DNA from: Clarireedia homoeocarpa | Lineage: Eukaryota; Ascomycota; Leotiomycetes; Helotiales; Rutstroemiaceae | Assembly: GCA_001465935.1 (NCBI GenBank) | Contig: LNKV01000026.1 | Coordinates: forward strand, 62,001-126,000 | DNA length: 64,000 bases | Direction: 5' to 3' | Shown: piece after piece, positions 45,690 to 55,805 of the stretch | Layout: each line of letters opens with the position of its first letter | Numbering within the stretch: the first letter of the stretch is position 1 | Notes under the pieces: model-generated | What the model saw: only the letters and a program-made list of their open reading frames with translations | What the model was told of the DNA's origin: nothing | Database searches by the model: none | Translations under genes and position numbers: made by a program

Positions 45690-46615
45690 TGGACTCTGGG
45701 TCGACAGGTATTGTGAGATGGCCATTGTAGTTTATGCATTAGCCTCCATTCCGACTTAGCTTGGAAGGGGATGGCGACAATTGCGAGATTGCTGCTCCAA
45801 CTCCTGACCTTGTCAGCCAGCACGATACCAAGGATCCACACACTTACCTTCACCAAGACGAAAATACGCTTGGCTACCTCCTCTCCTCCAAGCTCTTGTG
45901 CTCTGCAAAGCTTATGTGCTCTGCCATTCCTTACTTTAGCTGCCACAAGCTTCTCAACAGTCATAGCATATTGTAAGGCACGCCCATTACATCTTCGTTT
46001 GTGGTTCTGAGTTTCTTTATCTGCTTTATGACAGTTTGTAGCCACTGCTCGATGCCGGTTCATTGGAGGATATGACCACCAAATCGCAGTGTCTGATTAT
46101 CACGGAGCCGAAAAACGAAGTAGATGATCGATTTGAAGAATACTGTCTGTCCGGGCTTGAGAACGGCATATCTCCACCGACCACCTGTGTAGTGATGCAG
46201 GTCAGCTTCCTATTCCTCCTCTTCTTGTTGGGTTGGGAGTGACCTCCAGCCGACGCCTATTCGTTTCTATTGCCCAGTGATCCACGCTGGAAGGAAGTCC
46301 TTATGAGGTGCCGTATTGTTCCCTCCTTGTGATAGAAGAACCCACTCCAGCATATCACTCCACTCATTCCACTGTTCCTTAGAGGCTGCCGCTCTTCCAG
46401 CACTATCTCCGGCCAATATCGCATCTCGGATGCGCGCGAGGAGTTGGCAATTTTCCCCAGTCAAGAAGCTGGGTAGAGCTGATGGAAGCGGACTCCGTAG
46501 ATCAAGGATGTTCCAGGGGTCATCGGTGGACTTATTTGCTAGAAACCGGTGCGCGGGCGCTGCGGCCTGAGCCTTAAGACAACTACGTGCGATTCGGTAC
46601 AAATCGTCACAGTTA
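45690..46615 (-). pseudogene. Decayed JmjC/cupin-like fungal protein gene
   Basis: From about 46615 the minus strand encodes DDLYRIARSCLKAQAAAPAH, then LLARIRDAILAGDSAGRAAA, SKEQWNEWSDMLEWVLLSQG and GNNTAPHKD, resembling a fungal JmjC/cupin-like family. The same frame continues through a TAG after WITGQ and another TAG after TQQEEEE into HHYTGGRWRYAVLKPGQTVF and RDNQTLRFGGHILQ. A TGA comes next, followed by TGIEQWLQ. After that the frame shifts near 46000; the remainder (VEKLVAAKVRNG, EELGGEEVAKR-like) is in another frame. At least two of the stops replace expected Trp codons (TGG to TAG/TGA), as G-to-A transitions would do. So this is an inactivated copy. The iron-binding HxD may survive as HKD. 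Family assignment is from memory. Confidence 0.7.
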
Positions 46616-46794
46616 CTACTACTAATTGAACTTCTCTTTAATCTTCCTATATATCGATAATAATATATAAACTTATATCCTAGTGTCGGCTCCTATATAA
46701 TAATAGTTGGCACGATATAATATAATGCTAGGAGATTCTATAGCTCATAAATTAAAAGAATTATATATTTATCAACTATTGATCGTTTCTCAAT
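46616..46794. repeat. TA-rich tract resembling RIP-degraded DNA
   Basis: About 180 bp made largely of TATA, ATAAT and TAATATA strings with few C or G bases, in sharp contrast to its flanks. High TpA content is the usual product of repeat-induced point mutation in Pezizomycotina. It lies directly beside the pseudogene. No element can be named. Confidence 0.5.
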
Positions 46795-47163
46795 CTAGGA
46801 ATAGCTTCGCGTTCTCACAGAACACGAGTTCTCCTCCGGATATTCAAACGTAAAGCGCGTTTTATCCTCTATAATCGCTCGCCCTTTGCTATCGATGCGT
46901 AGACGGTTCAGCGCCCTCTGCGTTGCAGCCATCCTCTTGTCTAGGTCCTCGTCGGTATGATCAAAGTTATATGAATCAAGACTATCGTGTCTCTCCTGGG
47001 ATGATGCAGAGTTTCCCCCAAAGAACTTGAAGATGCCGAAACGACGGGATGGTGTTGTCGGTTTGCTCTGCGGAGTACTCGTGTCGCGTTTGCATTTGTT
47101 CTTGACTCCTCGTGCGATCTTTTTGCATCGACTGGACGCTCGCTTGGTTGGGGAAGGCATCAT
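46795..47163 (-). CDS. Small basic hypothetical protein
   Basis: Unrecognised. The frame is open from 47301, but MMPSPTKR at 47163 is the most natural start, giving about 122 residues. The N-terminal half is Lys/Arg/Ser/Thr-rich (CKKIARGVKNKCKRD, PSRRFGIFKFFGG). The C-terminal half is acidic and then helical (DLDKRMAATQRALNRLRIDS). It may be a small nuclear or nucleic-acid-binding protein, but no domain was identified. It sits beside a TA-rich tract and a pseudogene, so it could be lineage-specific or a partial gene. No intron is required. Confidence 0.4.
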   Translation of the reverse strand: MMPSPTKRASSRCKKIARGVKNKCKRDTSTPQSKPTTPSRRFGIFKFFGGNSASSQERHDSLDSYNFDHTDEDLDKRMAATQRALNRLRIDSKGRAIIEDKTRFTFEYPEENSCSVRTRSYS

Positions 47164-47301
47164 CGAGTTCGTGATGCGTCTGAGATTGGGTGGCCGGAGG
47201 AGCTTTTTGTAGTAGGATTGAACGGCAGTATACGATACGTTCCTGTGAGCAACAATACTAAAGGTGTGAATCGTTGTGCGATGGCTTGTTCTTTTATCCA
47301 A

Positions 47302-48079
47302 TTCTTTATAATCATGAAAAGTGCAATCCTAAGACTTCTTGGATTTCTGCTCCATTATATATAATACTGTTCTGGTTACCAGAAGCGTCATATATTCTTC
47401 TAGACTGCACTAAATTTTGCGAACCGGTTACACTGTTACCACGGAACACAGTTGAGAGCACTAATGATGAGCTCATACTTCAATTGCACCAGCTCCCGCG
47501 AAGCATGTCCCGAGCTACAAAATTCGGAAACAAGTGCCATACATCCAAAAATACAAAGAGAGCATGAAGCAACTACTACAGCAATTGAGAAGCACTTCTT
47601 GTTCACTGCGAGATTGATTGTTGAAGCTTTCACCAAAACTAGCGCATCAGGTGTGAGAGATACACCGCTGTCACTAAGGGTTCTTTCCGCTTCATTCAGT
47701 CATGCCCTCAAGTTCATCGCATATACCAATATGATTCCCACAGTTGCCTAAAATCAGTGAGCGGAAAGTATTTTGGGAGAAAGTCATAATATTTCTATGC
47801 TTCTCCCTATATTAGCATCGCAACGTACATGGCGATCTCTATAAACGCAATGGCATCCCCCATGATCGCATATGAATAGAAAAGAGTATAGCTTGCCATA
47901 TTCCCCGGAGTGATAACAAAAGAACGCCGCAGTCCGTAGAACACCTTCCCTATTCCCACGAATATGCATGGTATAGCACAATCTGTATAACCCATTCTGA
48001 TCCAAGTTCATCGCAAACGCCATTTTCATAACTGTAGTGCCCGCATCAGGATTACATCGGAATTGCTTCGTGTAGGCGC
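47302..48079. other. Intergenic, nothing recognised
   Basis: About 0.78 kb. Frames of 62-99 codons lie on both strands but have no domain. It includes the TOA2 3' side. Confidence 0.45.
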
Positions 48080-48549
48080 TTATTGAGGGTCGCCAGGCTT
48101 CTTGCTGTTGCAGCTCACGATCTTGACCTTGTCGGCAACAACTGACTGACTCGAGTTCTCCATTTTGAAGGTCACATCTTTGATCAAGAAGGTCCAGACT
48201 TCGTCGCAGAAACGGTATGTATCGAGATGTCCCTTCACCACCGAATTAGCCAACACTCTTTCCATTGCTCTCAACAGTTTGGTGTATGTACTTTGAACGT
48301 CAATCTCGCCTTAACCTTATCTGCCAATGCCTCCGTAATACTTCGGTCAAAGTTTACCAGAATCTTCATCGCAAGTTGAGGCTCGATACGTCGATCCTTG
48401 ATCAGATCGTCGAGGGTATCTGTGAGAGCCATGCCGATGCTATTTTAGTCTTTTGTCAGTAAATGTAGCAAATTATTTCATATAGCAAAATTGGCACAGT
48501 ACCTGCTACGGCGGTAAATCTCGTAGAAGAACTGTCCAGGAGCCGCCAT
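48080..48549 (-). CDS. TOA2: Transcription initiation factor TFIIA small subunit (gamma)
   Basis: Small subunit of TFIIA, which stabilises TBP on the TATA box. Three exons: 48549-48503, 48439-48292 and 48232-48080, giving 115 residues. The protein starts MAAPGQFFYEIYRRSSIGMA, the conserved Toa2 opening. The four-helix domain follows (DTLDDLIKDRRIEPQLAMKI, then a conserved DKVKARLTFKGHLDTYRFCD). The beta-barrel part ends in VWTFLIKDVTFKMEN and ADKVKIVSCNSKK. The last acceptor is GAAG|GGA; all phases agree. The gene is divergent from VMA16 with 246 bp between starts. Confidence 0.95.
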
Positions 48550-48795
48550 CTTGTATCTTGAATTTTTAGATTTGCGGTCGACGAGGAGAAATTATAGTTG
48601 TTGACGGGATGTTGTATATATATGGGAGAAGACCGAGTAAGCAGTGTGATGGCGCAGTATGCGGCGCTAACTACGGGAGCCGAATCAGGTTGCTCTTTCG
48701 CTTGTGAGCTTGAGTTGCAGAGACCACTTGATAGCTTCAACGACAACAATCACTCATTACCTTTCCGACTTGTTAACCAAGATAATCAAGACAAG

Positions 48796-49605
48796 ATGAG
48801 TCTTGCATATGGACTTGGTGGTGCTACCACTACACTGGCTGTGGTTGGAGCTTGTAAGTTTGAGATGGTCGGATTCGGTTGATGAGAGCTAATAGGTGCT
48901 GTTAGATATGCTCTTTACTGGCGACGGAGAAGCCTTTAATGTATGGCTTTCGAATTTACGATTTGCATCACAGTACATCTAATACGGGCAACAGGTCGGA
49001 CAATTTCTCGAAGATGTATCGCCCTTCGCATGGGCAGATATGGGTATTGGCTTGTGCATAGGACTGTCGGTTGTTGGAGCAGCATGGTATACAACAAGCC
49101 TTTGCCTCTCTTCCCAGAATGAAGCTCATATGATTATGCAGGGGGATTTTCATAACAGGATCCTCTATTCTCGGTGGTGGTGTTAGAGCACCCCGTATTC
49201 GGACCAAGAATCTCATCTCGATTATTTTCTGCGAAGTTGTCGCCATCTACGGCGTCATCATGTCTATCGTCTTTTCTGCCAAACTCGGACCGGTCAGTGC
49301 CGAAACTGCCTACTCTAGTTCCAATTACTTTGCTGGATATGCTCTATTCTGGGCCGGACTGACGGTCGGAATGTGTAATTTGGTGTGTGGTGTTTCCGTG
49401 GGCATCAACGGTAGCGGTGCTGCGCTGGCAGATGCTGCAGATCCAAGTTTGTAAGTCGAACCGGTATCAATAGCGCCGTCGCGCAATGCTAAGTATCTGT
49501 AGGTTCGTGAAAATTCTGGTTATCGAAATCTTCAGTTCTGTGCTTGGGCTTTTCGGTCTCATCGTCGGTCTTTTGGTATCATCGAAAGCACCAGACTTCG
49601 AGTAA
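48796..49605 (+). CDS. VMA16: V-type ATPase proteolipid subunit c'' (Vma16)
   Basis: Proteolipid of the membrane rotor of the vacuolar proton pump. Five exons: 48796-48853, 48906-48940, 48995-49086, 49142-49450 and 49503-49605, giving 198 residues. Helices are evident at GLGGATTTLAVVGACYMLF, MGIGLCIGLSVVGAAWGIFI, LISIIFCEVVAIYGVIMSIV, FAGYALFWAGLTVGMCNLVC and VKILVIEIFSSVLGLFGLIV. The proton-binding Glu lies in the third of these (FCEVVAIYG). The signature SSILGGGVRAPRIRTKNLIS separates two helices. Length and arrangement fit Vma16 rather than Vma3 or Vma11, which are shorter by one helix. Confidence 0.95.
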
Positions 49606-49841
49606 AGGAAAACGCGCTGCGCTTGTGAACCATTTGGAGGACTTTCAAGACGAGAAGTACGAGATGTGAGATAAGTGATTGCTGTGTATCATATATATCA
49701 TTCAAGCGGAAGCCGATGGCCGGCGTTCAGGTAGAAATGGATTTCAAGTACTTTGGGATCGGTAGGCGAAGTTGCATTGCTAAAAGTAGTGCTAGAATGT
49801 ATTCTGAGAACCATTAAAAGAGCAAATAAACACGGATGCAC

Positions 49842-51028
49842 TTAATGATCGGGTTTCGTTCTTGTAACATAGGATCCGAAAGGTGCTATTCCATCAGCCG
49901 ATTCCCATTTCTGCAATATTTCTTTCTGAATCTCCTGCATCTTTGAGTTCACTCTAACAGCGCGAGTGTTAATCAATTCATGCTCTAGCCTTCGCCCATA
50001 CTGGTAAAAAGGTTGGACCGACATCCCCCTGTCTTTGAATTTGTCACTGGAATTCTGTTAGTATTTCTATCATTTAACGGCATAACTTTCGACCTTACCG
50101 CCAGATGAGTTGTAACGGAATCCCTCTCTTTAGCATTTCCACAATAAGAGCATCATCCTTTGGTGTCATGCCACAATGTGACGACAAGTACATGTGGGGA
50201 AAAGCTTGCATTGGCATGTCTTGGTAGTACCCCTGGTTCCTCCACTGCATCTGCATCCCCTCGTACCCGTTGCTCAGATCATACATCTGAAGTTTTGGTG
50301 GGAAGAATATCTCTTGCTGTTCTCCGAGCTTATCAAATGGGACTTGGTCGCTGATGGAAAGCAGCTCGAGAGCAGTAGCATTGATATATGGCGCATATAT
50401 ATATGGGTGATGACCAGAAGCTTGGAGGCGACGAGTCAGCAAGTTAGGACCAGGTGTTGGGGTCGTCGAGTGTGGTGGTAAGAAAGTACAACTAAGTGCT
50501 TGCTGGAGGGCCTCTGGTACGTCGATATTGACCGTGGAAGACATCATTAATGATTGAGGGGGGCCGGGACATTGAAGTGGCTCGGATAGTTTAAGAGTGA
50601 ATAGAGGAGTCGCTTCGGCCAGAATATCGACGAAAGATTTGTCATTGTAGGTTCGGTAATGCATGACTTGTGGCATCTATGGGAGTCAGTTATCTAAGAT
50701 CAATTCAAGCATAGACTCTTTCGTTTGGATAGAGTGAGCCATATGATTTATCTTGTCAACAGGGTCTCAAGACGAACATCACGAAACATACCTGGAAATC
50801 GCTCTCACACATCTTGCAATAACCGGACATTCCTTTCCAATAACATTTGCCGATACTTTTCGAAGGTATATTGAGGATTTTCTCGCAAAATGTGACAAAG
50901 TTCTCCTCGAAACATGGCCGTAACTGAAATGTCATTCCTGCCTTCCATAGAACCTCATTGCAATATTGCAGGATTTCGATAGATTTATGACCACAGAGAT
51001 CATATTGATAATAGTCATAGTGACACAT
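49842..51028 (-). CDS. Hypothetical protein with N-terminal CGH-type motif
   Basis: Unrecognised fungal protein. Three exons, 51028-50792, 50676-50099 and 50046-49842, give 339 residues, with all phases consistent. Donors are GTATGT and GTAAGG, and the second intron has a perfect TACTAAC branch. The first exon is Cys/Tyr-rich (YDYYQYDLCGHKS, CFEENFVTFCEKIL, CYWKGMSGYCKMCESDF), suggesting a small zinc-binding module. The middle holds NATALELLSISDQ and a tyrosine/methionine-rich stretch. The C-terminus has a helical MQEIQKEILQKWE segment. The start is uncertain, because the frame is open upstream of the first ATG to about 51070 and another 5' exon could exist. Confidence 0.6.
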
Positions 51029-51239
51029 CTCGAACGTCACATGGATGTCGTCGTTGCGATCTTCTTCCCAGAAGGCCTGGTGGGTAATTGAGCTTTGATA
51101 GAGTTAGGAAGGAGCGGAGAACTAAATGCTTTAAGACCATATTCACCTTTACCCTCACCTTCACCACGTTGAATATCGTCTGAAGATAGCTAGTCTAAAA
51201 TGAATATGCTTTGGAATTCATAACTCAAGATCATGACCG

Positions 51240-53395
51240 TTACATATTCTCCAACTCACTTCGAATCCTGCTCATCAGAATAGCTTCAACTTTTGCTCCT
51301 TTCGGCAAAGTTTCCTTCCCCGTTGGTAAGCACAATAATGCATTCGCGCTTTTCAAGCTCCCAACTCTCGAGCTTCTTTGCATTCCAGTACTACTTGCAT
51401 GCAGAAGACCATCACTGGCAATAGTTACGATTGCTCTGTGGTATTCTGCTCTTTGAGGATCCAGGCGGAACTCATGTGCCAGAGTTACTGGTACTTTCGG
51501 GAGCCCCGCTGGAGATATACCAGAGGCATGATGGAGAGAGGGAAGAACGAACAGATGAAGTGTAACTATGGCAGATACTGGGTTTCCAGGTAGAGAAAAA
51601 ATGACTTTGGTGACCCTTTTCCCGGCATCATTCTTTACTGGTACGGTTGCAAAGGTTGTGGGCTTCCCTGGCTTCATTGAAACACGCCCGAAATGGATTG
51701 TACCACCAAGTGACCTCTCGATTGTTGGCTTCAAGAGGTCCAACTCGCCCATTGAGACACCGCCAGTGGTAACTATCACATCTACTTTGCGAAGTGCGTC
51801 TCGTAAAGTCTGCTCCAGATCTCCTGGTTTGTCCCTTGAAATACCAAGATCCAGTGCTTCGAATCCTAAACCTCGGATAGCTGCCAAAATTGTCGGCCTA
51901 TTGCAATCGCGGACTTCTCCAATCTTAAGATTACCAGGTCTATTATGCTCGACAATCTCATCTCCTGTTGACAAAATACCAACCACTGGTTTTTTATACA
52001 CGCTCACTTCTGCTCTTCCAACTGAAGTGAGTAGACCAAGCTCACCCCCATTTGCAGATATTTCCTCCCCCTTACGCATTATTATTGACCCGGCTTGGAT
52101 ATCACTACCAACTTCACGCACATTCTCACCTGGCTTGACACCATCTGCTAGTATTTCCACTTCTTTTTCTTCTTTGCCGTCCTCTGTCATTGTTTTTAAC
52201 ACAGTGTCTTCCACCATGACCACAGAAGTCGCACCAGGAGGGAGGGGAGCACCTGTGGTTATCCGAGCTATTTGGCCTTCTTGTAACGGAGGATGCTCGC
52301 CAGCCGTAGCATGGGATACTGAAGCTACTGGAAAGATTCCTTTATTTGACTTCCCTTCTGAAGCGATAACTGCATATCCATCCACGATACTGGCACGATA
52401 GGCAGGAACAGCTTCCGTTGCTGTAACATCTTCGGCCAAAACGTGACCTACGATAGCTCCATTCACATCAGCTTTAACAGCATGCGGGGAAGGGGTATGC
52501 TCTTCAATCAACCTTAGAGCTTCTTCGACAGCTAGCATGGGATAAGGCGAAGACCGATTTCGTCTTGTTGGCCCAAGAGCCGGGTCGTTGGAAAGAGGAT
52601 TTTCGTTTGGTGCAGTGTGTCTAACCGGCATTGCGTGTCCATGACTATGATCGTGTCCATGCCCATGCCCATGCCCATGTGAATGACTGTGAGAATGAGA
52701 ATGGTCGTGACTATGTGTATGTGCCGGCTGAGTAGTACTAGCTGAACTCACGCCTGCTTCCTTCTCCAATTGCTTAACGCCTCTAGCATGAATCGCTCTA
52801 GAATTTGCTCCCGCAGCCTGAATACACGCATGAGGGAGGAGCTTCAACACTGATTGAAGATTTTCCTTTGCACCTTTGGGAGATCCTGGTAGAGTAATGA
52901 TGATGGTTTTATTTCGCACTCCTGCTACAGGTCTGGACATTAAAGCAACTATCTCAAATCAGTTGACCGCTTGATTTTAGATGCTCTATGTACTCACATG
53001 GTGTAACAGCCAATGAAGCTGCAAGCATTCCATGAACCAGGCCGGGAGCTTGCTTGTGTAGAAGTGGTGCAATTGCCTAGATGTCATCAACATTGTGATA
53101 TCGATCACTCGATATCTCATAATCGTACCTCAGGCGTTCTATCAGACACCGCGAAGCCAGTCCCTCCGGTAGTGATAACGAGATTAATCGTACCCTCTTG
53201 ATCCGTCCATCCCGTTAAGCTTCGCTGAATCTCCAAAACATCATCACTGACAATCTTCGTCTCGACGACCTCCCACTGTCCACCAGCTTCTCCAAAAACA
53301 CTTTTCAGAACATCACCAGCTGCATCGGTAGACGGATCCTTAGCTGCCGTCGTCGACACTACCAGAACCGCAGCTTTGAGTATTGATTTATCCAT
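51240..53395 (-). CDS. cnxE: Molybdenum cofactor synthase CnxE (gephyrin-like, MogA-MoeA fusion)
   Basis: Catalyses the last steps of molybdenum cofactor synthesis: adenylation of molybdopterin (MogA-like G domain) and Mo insertion (MoeA-like E domain). Nitrate reductase depends on it. Three exons: 53395-53129, 53076-52998 and 52948-51240, giving 684 residues. The G domain is at the N-terminus (LVITTGGTGFAVSDRTPEAI, then TIIITLPGSPKGAKENL). The E domain starts near residue 255 (VEEALRLIEEHTP) and has IVDGYAV, TTGAPLPPGA, VDVIVTTGGVSMGELD and FSLPGNPVSAIVT. Between them lies a linker with an alternating histidine run at about residues 192-220 (15 His). The G-then-E domain order is that of gephyrin and fungal CnxE, the reverse of plant Cnx1. 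The gene is divergent from POP5, 182 bp apart. Confidence 0.95.
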
Positions 53396-53577
53396 TTTCG
53401 TCTATACTTGTCACAAATCACTTTTCCCTCTTCTCAGCATCCAGAATCTAAACCCCACCAAGCAAGCGGCCGGACCGATCCGACGAACGTCACAGAAGCG
53501 AACGTCGCGTCTCCCTTCCCAGAACTTTTTCAAATATTCATTTCGCGAAAACGCACCTCCGAGCCCAGCGGTTCACA

Positions 53578-54229
53578 ATGGTGCGCATAAAAAATCGGTA
53601 TCTCCTGGTTAATATCCTCTACCCAGGGATAGACAATGCGTCTGCGATAAGCAAGAGCAAAGTTCCGGATGTGGTGATATTCAATCAGCCGACGGACGAT
53701 GCTCTTACTCCCCAAGCGTTACTGAAGGGAATCAAGGCGGAAGTAGCGAATTTATTTGGGGATTATGGGGTGGGTACGATTTCGGATAGTATTGCCGGTT
53801 TGTGCTCTCTCTTTCTACTTTGTGTTCGGTGGGATTAGCAGACTAATGCGATGAGGATTGTAATTAGTGAAGTATCTGTCAACCGCAACATCAACGTTTA
53901 TCCTACGAGTTTCGCGGGCGCATTATCGATTACTATGGGCGGCTTTGTCGCTGATGAATTCTGTGCCCGTGAAGAATGGAAAGAAGTGCGTTTTCCGAGT
54001 GGTGAGGGTTAGTGGAACGATCAGGAAGGCAGAGCAGGAAGCTATTCGCAGAGCGAGGGAAATGATTTTGAAGGCACGACGAGAGCTTGGGGAGCAAAGC
54101 GAGTCCACCCTTGAGAAGATGTTCGGCTCAAACAACAAAGACACAATTACGAATTCTACGAAAGAGGTCACAATGGTAGATAGGAGCGATAGTGAAGAGG
54201 ACGAGGAATTGAGTGATGGAAATGGATGA
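53578..54229 (+). CDS. POP5: RNase P/MRP protein subunit Pop5
   Basis: Protein subunit of RNase P and RNase MRP, needed for tRNA 5' processing and rRNA processing in the nucleolus. Two exons, 53578-53797 and 53868-54229, give 193 residues. The start MVRIKNRYLLVNILYP is the conserved Pop5 N-terminus. The donor is GTTTGT, a weaker consensus. The join gives DSIAVKYLSTATSTFILRVS, then RAHYRLLWAALSLM, a strong family match. The C-terminal 60 residues are charged and variable (SDSEEDEELSDGNG). The stop lies only 6 bp before the convergent GPN2 stop. Confidence 0.94.
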
Positions 54230-54235
54230 GGGGTA

Positions 54236-55337
54236 TCATTGATTTGCTCTAATAACCTTTACGCCCGAATCGAACGGCATCCGAGCCAGCTCCTCAAGAT
54301 CATCATCTTCTTCTTCTGCGGGTTTGGACGCTTCTTGCTCCGCCTGGAGCTTCGCTTGTTCCTCCCACTGCTTCCTTTCCAACTCATCGTACTCCTCCTT
54401 ATGGTCGATCCACCTCTCTTGAACATCCTTTATATCCATGGTTGTTGTACCCTCCCTCATGGCAACCTGCCATACGGTATCGTTTGCTCCCTCGGCACCA
54501 CCAAATGCATAACCTCCAGCACGGTCTATTACCTGGAGCAGGTGCATCATGCTCCTTTTATCTTCTACAGCCAAAGTTTCAAAGCCGACCAGACCGAAAT
54601 CTTCCACGAGCTCGATAATAGCTTTATTCAAACCCTCGAATTTTGATCCCTTCATTATCGATGATTCTTCCTCGAGGGAAGGTAGGAGATATGAGAGGTC
54701 CTGTACTTCGGTGTAGTAATCGAGATTGAAAGGAAGCGGTGCATACGAAGAAAGTTTATCGATTTTCGTCAGTACATTTAGATGTGGTAGATCCATCTGT
54801 AGCATCGCCCGCAACGACAGGATGAGATTCGAGATATATAATGAAGGGAGGGTTAGGCAATAGGAATCGGAAAGATGGAGAACTACAAGCTGCACCAAAG
54901 TCAGCAAAGACATTCCTGGGATTATTTGAAGTAACAGAAACGCGCACTCTATATCCCAGCTTCTGCAACTTAAAGAAAATATTCCTTAATGATGAATGAT
55001 GTGTGTAAAGCTCGACCTGTCCTGGACAATCGAATAATACATAGTCCTCCCCAAGTTCACTCAGCCCTTCTTCCAGCCACTCCATGTTCTGTTCTAGTTC
55101 TTCGAGCGCATAAAGCACGCCACCATTAGGTCCCAATGAGTCTTCTTCCATAATATCTTCAAGTTTTATTAGATCGCGGACATCGATTGCGCAAGGGTAG
55201 CTTGTTTGGTCGTTGGCTGGGTCTAGATTCACCACTGAACATTTCCGTCCGATGGCTGACATGAATTGCTGCATTCCATTGCAATAGGTACTTTTACCTG
55301 AGCCAGGACTACCTAGCACAAGTTGTGCGAATGGCAT
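54236..55337 (-). CDS. GPN2: GPN-loop GTPase 2
   Basis: GTPase of the GPN family that helps assemble and import RNA polymerase II. Two exons, 55337-54948 and 54889-54236, give 347 residues. The P-loop GSPGSGKSTYCNGM starts at residue 9. The GPN insertion is LGPNGGVLYALEELE and the G3-type motif is VLFDCPGQVELYTHHS. The NKxD-type motif is LTKIDKLS. The exon junction uses a GTGCGC donor and joins LQKLGYR to LVVLHLSDSYCLT. The C-terminal 60 residues are acidic (EEEDDDLEELARM). It is divergent from BUB3 and convergent with POP5. Confidence 0.95.
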
Positions 55338-55805
55338 AGTGAGGCAACCTGTTAGGGTTTGAAGCTTGGAAGTTGTGTATTTGCTTGTTGATGTAGTGAG
55401 GGAGGGGCAATGTAGGCGGGGTGCTCGGTAGAAGAAGCTTTTTGACTATCGCGATCTAATAGATAGGAGACATTATGTATTAGCTAGACAGAGTATGTAG
55501 TAAGTATCGATAGGCTGTGGAGATAGTCGGTAAGGGATTGTATTGTAGAGATCGTAGTTGAAATCACAATTCTTTTGAAATATGAGTAGCTTGTTCGGGA
55601 TTCTAAAATGTTCGGAGCATTCGAAAGCTTACAGGGGATTCACGGGCGGTGAAAGGCAGAAAACAGACACTAAGCTACATTCGGAAAACGCGATTTCAAG
55701 AAAGGTAAATATTTGTGTTGCCGGTTACTGCTCCAAAGTCCCCAAGCAATTGTTTGTTCTGTGATTGTCTTTACCTCAAGTCCTGCTCCAACTCAAATAG
55801 CGGTC
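55338..55805. promoter_or_regulatory. Divergent promoter region GPN2 / BUB3
   Basis: 468 bp between divergent starts. No distinct operator was recognised. A short plus-strand frame at 55582-55764 has no domain. Confidence 0.5.

Noticed and set aside
51568..52401. 277-codon plus-strand frame
   Set aside because: Antisense shadow of the cnxE E domain, whose protein family match is unambiguous.
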